Shown here: in pieces, positions 59,030 to 64,000 of the stretch
How positions within the stretch are numbered: the first letter of the stretch is position 1
Layout of the letters: the number at the start of each line of letters is the position of its first letter
NCBI GenBank assembly: GCA_002337455.1
Contig: DDGC01000019.1
Coordinates: forward strand, 98,597-162,596
Reading direction: 5' to 3'
DNA: 64,000 nt
Origin: Rhizobiales bacterium UBA1912
GTDB lineage: Bacteria > Pseudomonadota > Alphaproteobacteria > Rhizobiales > Devosiaceae
Translations under genes and position numbers: made by a program
The notes under the pieces: generated by a model
The model's database searches: none
Told to the model about the DNA's origin: nothing
The model's input: the letters and a program-made list of their open reading frames with translations, nothing else

Positions 59030-60057
59030 GTGTCGAGCGCCGCGAAGCCGACCAGATTGCGAATGTGCCAGCGCCAGAGTTCGGGACGCTTGTCGGCCAT
59101 GAAGCGGCGCTCGCTTCGCTTCTGGGCGCACTGGAACGCGATCGCCTGCCCAGCGCCATCCTGCTGCACGGCCCGCGCGGCATCGGCAAGGCAACCTTCG
59201 CTTTCGAGGTCGCGCGCCAGGTTCTCTCGCGTACTTCCGACGAAACCGAGGAGAGGATAGGCGCGCAGATCGCCGCGCTGTCCCATCCCAATCTATTCCT
59301 CTTGCGCCGCACCACCGACCCCGCCAATTCCGAAAAATACTACTCGGCCATTCGCGTCGACGACGTACGCGCCATGCGCGATTCCCTGCATCAGACCCGG
59401 GGCAGGGCGGGCTACCGCATTGCGATTATCGACAGCGTCGACGATTGCAACATCAACTCGGCCAATGCGCTGCTCAAGACCCTTGAGGAGCCGCCCGCCG
59501 ACACCATGTTCATCGTTTTATCCCATCGCCCCGGCGGCATGCTGGCCACCATCCGCTCGCGCTGCCAGAGCTTTGGCATGCGCCCGCTCGCCGATCCCGA
59601 CACCGCTCAGGTGATCGCCCGTATCCGCGCCGATATTTCATCGGACGACGTTTCCCGCGCCGTAAGCTTTGCGGCCGGTCGCCCTCGCCGAGGTCTTGAA
59701 TCCCTCATGCTCGAGGAGGGCGACGTTCTCGATGCGCTCCAGACATGGCTTCAGAACCCCGCCGCCCATCCCACCCGGGCCCATCTCAAGATCGCCGACG
59801 GGCTTGCCGCGTCCAAAGGGGCCGAGCTGGGTTTTGCCCAGGACATGATCCGCGATTGGCTGGCCACCGAGGCCGAAACCGCCGCCCGCGCCGGTCCTGC
59901 TGCACGTTTCCGCCTTGCGTCGGCCAATGGCCTGTGGGAGAAGGCCAACGCTCTTATCGCCGATGCCGATATCTACAATCTTGACCGGCGCCAGACGCTG
60001 GTCGCAGTCTTTGATTCCCTGCGCGACCATGTGCGCAGAACCACGCCCGTGAGCTGA
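59026..60057 (+). CDS. holB: DNA polymerase III subunit delta-prime
   Basis: This 343-residue AAA+ clamp-loader subunit starts at GTG. It has a P-loop (LLHGPRGIGKATFAFE), a Walker-B-like IAIIDSVDDCNINSANALLK and the sensor region LEEPPADTMFIVLSHRPGGM. The tmk-holB pairing is typical in bacteria. The gene lies 7 bp before metG. Confidence 0.92.
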   Translation: MSVERREADQIANVPAPEFGTLVGHEAALASLLGALERDRLPSAILLHGPRGIGKATFAFEVARQVLSRTSDETEERIGAQIAALSHPNLFLLRRTTDPANSEKYYSAIRVDDVRAMRDSLHQTRGRAGYRIAIIDSVDDCNINSANALLKTLEEPPADTMFIVLSHRPGGMLATIRSRCQSFGMRPLADPDTAQVIARIRADISSDDVSRAVSFAAGRPRRGLESLMLEEGDVLDALQTWLQNPAAHPTRAHLKIADGLAASKGAELGFAQDMIRDWLATEAETAARAGPAARFRLASANGLWEKANALIADADIYNLDRRQTLVAVFDSLRDHVRRTTPVS

Positions 60058-60064
60058 TTTTCCT

Positions 60065-61618
60065 ATGAGCCGCCCGACCTTTTACATCACCACGCCGATC
60101 TTTTACCCCAACGGCGTTCCCCATATCGGCCACGCCTATACCGCCATCGCCAGCGACGTCATCGCGCGCTTTCACCGGCTGGACGGCAAGGATGTGTTCT
60201 TTCTGACCGGCACCGACGAGCACGGCCAGAAGATGCAGCAGACGGCCGAGAAGGAGGGCATCACGCCCATCGAGTTGGCGACGAAAAACTCTCAGGCCTT
60301 CAAAGACCTCTGGGCGACGCTCAACATCTCCTACGACGACTATATCCGCACCACCGAGGCGCGCCACCACGCTGCCTCACAGGCCATCTGGAACAAGATG
60401 GTCGAAAAGGGTGATATCTACCTCGACTCCTATTCCGGCTGGTACTCGGTCCGCCAGGAGGCCTTTTTCGACGAAAAGGAAACGACCGTCGGCGATGATG
60501 GCATCCGCCGCGAACCGCTTGGCTCGCCCGTCGAATGGGTCGAGGAGGAAAGCTATTTCTTCCGCCTCTCGGCTTATGGCGACAAGCTCCTCGCCCATTA
60601 CGAGGCCAATCCCGGTTTCATCCTGCCCGCCGAGCGCCGCAACGAAGTCGCCAGCTTCGTCAAATCGGGCCTGCGCGATCTCTCGATCTCGCGTACCACG
60701 TTCGATTGGGGCGTGCCCGTGCCCGGCGATCCCAAGCACATCATGTATGTCTGGGTCGACGCCCTGACCAATTACATCACCGCCGCCGGCTACCCCGATA
60801 GAACCGACGAGCGCTGGAAATACTGGCCCGCCGACGTCCACATGATCGGCAAGGACATCGTGCGCTTTCACGCTGTCTATTGGCCCGCCTTCCTCATGAG
60901 CGCCGATATCGAACTGCCCAAACGCGTGTTCGCTCACGGGTTCCTGTTCAACCGCGGCGAGAAGATGAGCAAGTCGGTCGGCAACGTCGTCGATCCTTTC
61001 GAGCTTGTCGAAAAATACGGCCTCGACGCCATGCGCTACTATTTCCTGCGCGAAGTCTCGTTCGGCAGCGACGGCTCGTACAATCACGAAGCCATCGTCA
61101 ACCGCATCAACGCCGATCTCGCCAACGATCTGGGCAACCTCGCCCAGCGTTCGCTGTCCATGGTCGCTAAGAACTGCGAAGGACAGGTGCCCACGCCCGG
61201 CGAATTGACCGCCGAGGATAAGGCCATTCTGGCCGCCGCCGATGCCCTGCTCGAAACCTCGCGCACCGCGATGGACGAGCAGGCCATCCACCAGATGCTC
61301 AATGCCGTCTGGCAGGTCGTTGCCGATGCCAACCGCTATTTCGCGGGGCAGGAGCCCTGGGCTCTGCGCAAGACCGACCCCACCCGCATGGCGACAGTGC
61401 TCTACGTCACGATAGAAGTGGTGCGCCAGGTCGCCATCCTCGCCCAGTCCGTGATGCCGGCGTCGAGCGAAAAGCTGCTCGATTTGCTGGGCCTGCATGC
61501 CCAGGGCCGCTCCTTCGAGCAACTCGGCTCCTATGGCCGCCTTGTGCCCGGCACCGCGCTGCCAGCGCCAGAGGGTGTCTTCCCCCGCTATGTGGAAAAG
61601 GACGAAGGCGCGGCCTGA
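60065..61618 (+). CDS. metG: Methionyl-tRNA synthetase
   Basis: This 517-residue class I synthetase has the HIGH motif in FYPNGVPHIGHAYT and the KMSKS motif in FNRGEKMSKSVGN. The zinc-knuckle region after GWYSVRQEAFFDEKE lacks cysteines, which marks the metal-free short form, and there is no C-terminal tRNA-binding (EMAPII) domain. Its stop overlaps the tatD start. Confidence 0.95.
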   Translation: MSRPTFYITTPIFYPNGVPHIGHAYTAIASDVIARFHRLDGKDVFFLTGTDEHGQKMQQTAEKEGITPIELATKNSQAFKDLWATLNISYDDYIRTTEARHHAASQAIWNKMVEKGDIYLDSYSGWYSVRQEAFFDEKETTVGDDGIRREPLGSPVEWVEEESYFFRLSAYGDKLLAHYEANPGFILPAERRNEVASFVKSGLRDLSISRTTFDWGVPVPGDPKHIMYVWVDALTNYITAAGYPDRTDERWKYWPADVHMIGKDIVRFHAVYWPAFLMSADIELPKRVFAHGFLFNRGEKMSKSVGNVVDPFELVEKYGLDAMRYYFLREVSFGSDGSYNHEAIVNRINADLANDLGNLAQRSLSMVAKNCEGQVPTPGELTAEDKAILAAADALLETSRTAMDEQAIHQMLNAVWQVVADANRYFAGQEPWALRKTDPTRMATVLYVTIEVVRQVAILAQSVMPASSEKLLDLLGLHAQGRSFEQLGSYGRLVPGTALPAPEGVFPRYVEKDEGAA

Positions 61619-62400
61619 TGCTTGTCGACAGCCATTGCCATCTCGATTTCGACGTGCTCGCCGACGATATCGACGGCGTTTTGGCGCGGGCGCGGGAAAA
61701 CGGGGTAAGCCATTGCGTCACCATCTCCACTCGCATCCGCCGCTTCGAGACGCTTCTCGCCATCGCCGAAAAGCACGACAACGTCTTCTGCTCAGTCGGG
61801 ACCCATCCGCACAATGCGCATGAAGAACTCGACATAAGCATCGAAGAAATCGTCGCTTTGTCCCAGCATCCAAAATGTGTCGCCATCGGTGAAGCCGGGC
61901 TCGATTACCACTACGATTCCTCGCCCCGCGACGCCCAGGCTCAAGGCTTCCGCAACCACATCGCCGTCGCCCGCCAGACCGGCCTGCCGCTGGTCATTCA
62001 TGCCCGCGCCGCTGATGACGACATGATCGCCATTCTCGAGGATGAAACCGGGCAAGGGGCTTTCCCCTTCGTCCTGCACTGCTTTTCCTCGGGCGCCGAA
62101 CTGGCTCGCCGTGGCTTGGCGCTTGGCGGTTACGTTTCGTTTTCCGGCATCGTCACCTTCAAGAACGCCACCGAAATCCAGCAGGTGGCTCAGTTCGTTC
62201 CCGAAGACCGGTTCCTCGTGGAGACCGATGCGCCGTATCTGGCGCCGGTGCCCCATCGCGGCAAGCCCAACCAGCCCGCCTTCGTGCGTCACACGGCCGA
62301 AAAACTGGCCGAGTTGCGCGGCGTTCCGTTCGAAACCATCGCCGAGCAATCGACCCGCAATTTCGCCCGCCTGTTTTCCAAAACAGGGCTGAGCGTATGA
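61618..62400 (+). CDS. TatD-family metal-dependent hydrolase/DNase
   Basis: This 260-residue TIM-barrel hydrolase has the metal-binding motif DSHCHLDF at the start, IGEAGLDYHY, VIHARAADDDM, LHCFSSGAEL and the terminal VETDAPYLAPVPHRGKPN. TatD proteins act as 3'-5' exonucleases. It is translationally coupled to metG (ATG overlaps TGA) and overlaps the next gene. Confidence 0.93.
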   Translation: MLVDSHCHLDFDVLADDIDGVLARARENGVSHCVTISTRIRRFETLLAIAEKHDNVFCSVGTHPHNAHEELDISIEEIVALSQHPKCVAIGEAGLDYHYDSSPRDAQAQGFRNHIAVARQTGLPLVIHARAADDDMIAILEDETGQGAFPFVLHCFSSGAELARRGLALGGYVSFSGIVTFKNATEIQQVAQFVPEDRFLVETDAPYLAPVPHRGKPNQPAFVRHTAEKLAELRGVPFETIAEQSTRNFARLFSKTGLSV

Positions 62401-63221
62401 TCGACAAGCCCGCCACCCGGCTGACCGCCCGCATCCTGGGCTGCGGCTCGTCCGGCGGCGTGCCACGTATCGGCAATGTTTGGGGCGCCTGCGACCCCGA
62501 AAACCCAAAGAACCGCCGCCTGCGCTGCGCGCTGCTGATTACCGGCACGCGCGACGATACCGACGGCGTCACCCGCGTTCTCATCGATGCAGGCCCGGAT
62601 CTCCGCGAACAGATGCTAGCTGCGGAAGTGCCTGCAATCGATGCCGTGTTCTTCACCCACGAACACGCCGACCACACCCATGGCATAGACGATCTGCGTG
62701 TTCTGGCCCTCAACGCCAAACGCCGCGTCGACGCTTACATGTCGACGGCCACCGAAGTTCGCTTGCGCGAGGCGTTCGGCTATTGCTTCACGGCCCCCGA
62801 AAACAGTTCTTACCCCCCGATCCTCAACACCCACTCCATCGCCGATGGCGAGGAGATCGTTGTCGAAGGGGCAGGGGGCACCATCACGCTAAAACCCTTC
62901 GAACAGCAGCACGGCTCGATCACTTCGCTTGGTTTCCGTATAGGTAAACTGGCTTATTCCTGTGATCTTTCAGGCGTTCCCGAGACGTCGCACTGGGCAA
63001 TAGAGGACCTCGATACCTGGATCCTCGACGCCTTGCGCTACACGCCCCACCCGAGCCACCTCGATCTCGAACAGGCGCTGGCGCTCATTGAAATGCACCG
63101 GCCGCACCAAGCCGTACTCACCAACCTTCACGTCGACATGGACTATGTGATCCTCGACGGCGAAACGCCTGACCACGTCACCCCGGCGTTCGACGGGATG
63201 GAGATCGCCATCAGGGTCTAG
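62397..63221 (+). CDS. MBL-fold metallo-hydrolase, PhnP-like
   Basis: This 274-residue metallo-beta-lactamase-fold protein has HxHxDH in FFTHEHADHTHGIDD, the LGCGSSGGVPRIGNVWGACD loop at the start and C-terminal HPSHLDLEQALAL. Similar proteins lie beside tatD in many alphaproteobacteria. The likely activity is a phosphodiesterase, substrate unknown. Confidence 0.9.
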   Translation: MIDKPATRLTARILGCGSSGGVPRIGNVWGACDPENPKNRRLRCALLITGTRDDTDGVTRVLIDAGPDLREQMLAAEVPAIDAVFFTHEHADHTHGIDDLRVLALNAKRRVDAYMSTATEVRLREAFGYCFTAPENSSYPPILNTHSIADGEEIVVEGAGGTITLKPFEQQHGSITSLGFRIGKLAYSCDLSGVPETSHWAIEDLDTWILDALRYTPHPSHLDLEQALALIEMHRPHQAVLTNLHVDMDYVILDGETPDHVTPAFDGMEIAIRV

Positions 63222-63269
63222 CGTCCCAAAGGCGCATGAGGCACACTGGCCACATCCCGAGGACGCGCC

Positions 63270-64000
63270 ATGAGCAATCTCGACAGTCCCGAAACCGCCA
63301 TCCGCGATACGCGTTGGGTGCTTCCAGCCACAATTCTCGGCTCCAGCCTTGGCTTTATCGATGGTTCGGTGGTCAATGTCGCGCTGCCCGCCATCCAGTC
63401 AGACCTCGATGCAGGGCTGGCGACGGCCCAATGGGTGGTCAATGGCTATATGCTCATGCTCGGCAGTCTCATTCTGCTCGGCGGCACCATCGGCGACCGG
63501 TTTGGCCAGCGGCGCGTCTTCCTTTTCGGCCTCGTCGGCTTTGCGTTTGCTTCGATCGCCTGCGCACTCGCACCATCTCCGCTAGCTCTCGTTGCTGCGC
63601 GAACCATCCAGGGCATCGCGGCAGCCTTTCTGGTGCCATCCAGCCTGGCACTGATCGGCTCGGCGTTCACCGGCGAAGCGCGCGGCAAGGCCATCGGCAC
63701 CTGGGCCGCCGCCGGGGCGCTGACAACCGCGCTCGGTCCACCGTTTGGCGGCTGGCTGGTCGATACTGTCGGCTGGCGCGCCATCTTCTATATCAACATT
63801 CCCATCGCCGCTGCGGCGCTGATCATGGGCTGGCGCATCGCCGCGGCGCCCGCCGGCCGCACGTATCGCGATTTCGACATCGCGGGCACCGTCGCCATGG
63901 TCGTCGGGCTCGGCTTGCTTTCTTACGGCCTCATCACGGCCGGGGAGGGCAATACCGTTATGGGCAGCCTCGCCATTGCCGCTTCAATTCCCTTCGCCAT
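63270..64000 (+). CDS. MFS transporter, DHA2 (EmrB/QacA) family, 3' truncated by window
   Basis: About 243 codons are visible from ATG 63270 without a stop. The sequence has the DHA2 N-terminal features: a first helix with GSSLGFIDGSVVNVALPAIQ, then WVVNGYMLMLGSLILLGGTI, GDRFGQRRVF and RTIQGIAAAFLVPSSLALIG. It is probably a 14-helix drug-proton antiporter. The end lies beyond position 64000. Confidence 0.9.
   Translation, partial: MSNLDSPETAIRDTRWVLPATILGSSLGFIDGSVVNVALPAIQSDLDAGLATAQWVVNGYMLMLGSLILLGGTIGDRFGQRRVFLFGLVGFAFASIACALAPSPLALVAARTIQGIAAAFLVPSSLALIGSAFTGEARGKAIGTWAAAGALTTALGPPFGGWLVDTVGWRAIFYINIPIAAAALIMGWRIAAAPAGRTYRDFDIAGTVAMVVGLGLLSYGLITAGEGNTVMGSLAIAASIPFA

Noticed and set aside
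1..64000. CRISPR arrays, rRNA genes, intact tRNA genes, complete insertion sequences
   Set aside because: No regularly spaced repeats, rRNA segments, full cloverleaf or transposase genes were seen anywhere in the window.

Overview
The window is chromosomal DNA from a high-GC alphaproteobacterium, most likely Hyphomicrobiales (Devosiaceae-like at a guess). The signs are the rlpA-dacF-tmk-holB-metG-tatD core cluster, a GTTC-N7-GTTC SOS box of the alphaproteobacterial LexA type, and small genes of rhizobial style. It falls into four zones.

(1) Positions 1 to about 36.1 kb hold most of an apparently intact prophage whose left end (integrase, repressor) lies outside the window. Order: early genes with a ParB/MT-A70 methyltransferase, DUF4326, primase and SF3 helicase; a repeat-rich control region (7.5-7.86 kb); terminase with a candidate cos site; a lambda-type head (GpA terminase, GpB portal, S49 protease, GpD, GpE); a P2-type contractile tail (V, W, J, I, fibre, sheath, tube, E/E', T, U, X, D); and lysis genes with a nested spanin pair. 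The phage is thus a lambda-head/P2-tail mosaic. Three genes lie antisense to the phage operons and encode membrane or secreted proteins (2.4-3.3, 6.8-7.4, 29.5-29.9 kb). They look like lysogenic-conversion cargo, and the first has replaced all but the 5' end of a cytosine methyltransferase gene. The P2-like E gene carries a G GGA AAG slippery heptamer that would give an E-E' fusion.

(2) Positions 36.3-41.8 kb form a small stress or regulation island: MgtC, three GreA/Rnk-like RNA polymerase-binding proteins, two tiny CPWC zinc ribbons, a stand-alone PTS EIIA and a candidate EcfG promoter.

(3) Positions 41.9-48.2 kb are accessory DNA. An SRAP (HMCES/YedK-like) gene and a divergent two-gene operon share an SOS box. 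A Dam-type methylase follows, then a decayed tRNA-Pro 3' half beside a tyrosine-recombinase remnant, which marks the scar of an integrated element. Next come a RelE-like toxin/XRE antitoxin/DUF6941 operon and a lone protein with an R-x5-H (HEPN-like) motif.

(4) Positions 48.4-64 kb are ordinary chromosome: an aldo/keto reductase-MFS pair with a divergent LysR regulator, a patatin phospholipase, 5-oxoprolinase pxpBCA, then rlpA, dacF, tmk, holB, metG, tatD, an MBL hydrolase and a truncated MFS exporter.

All identifications come from reading the sequence. No database search was run.
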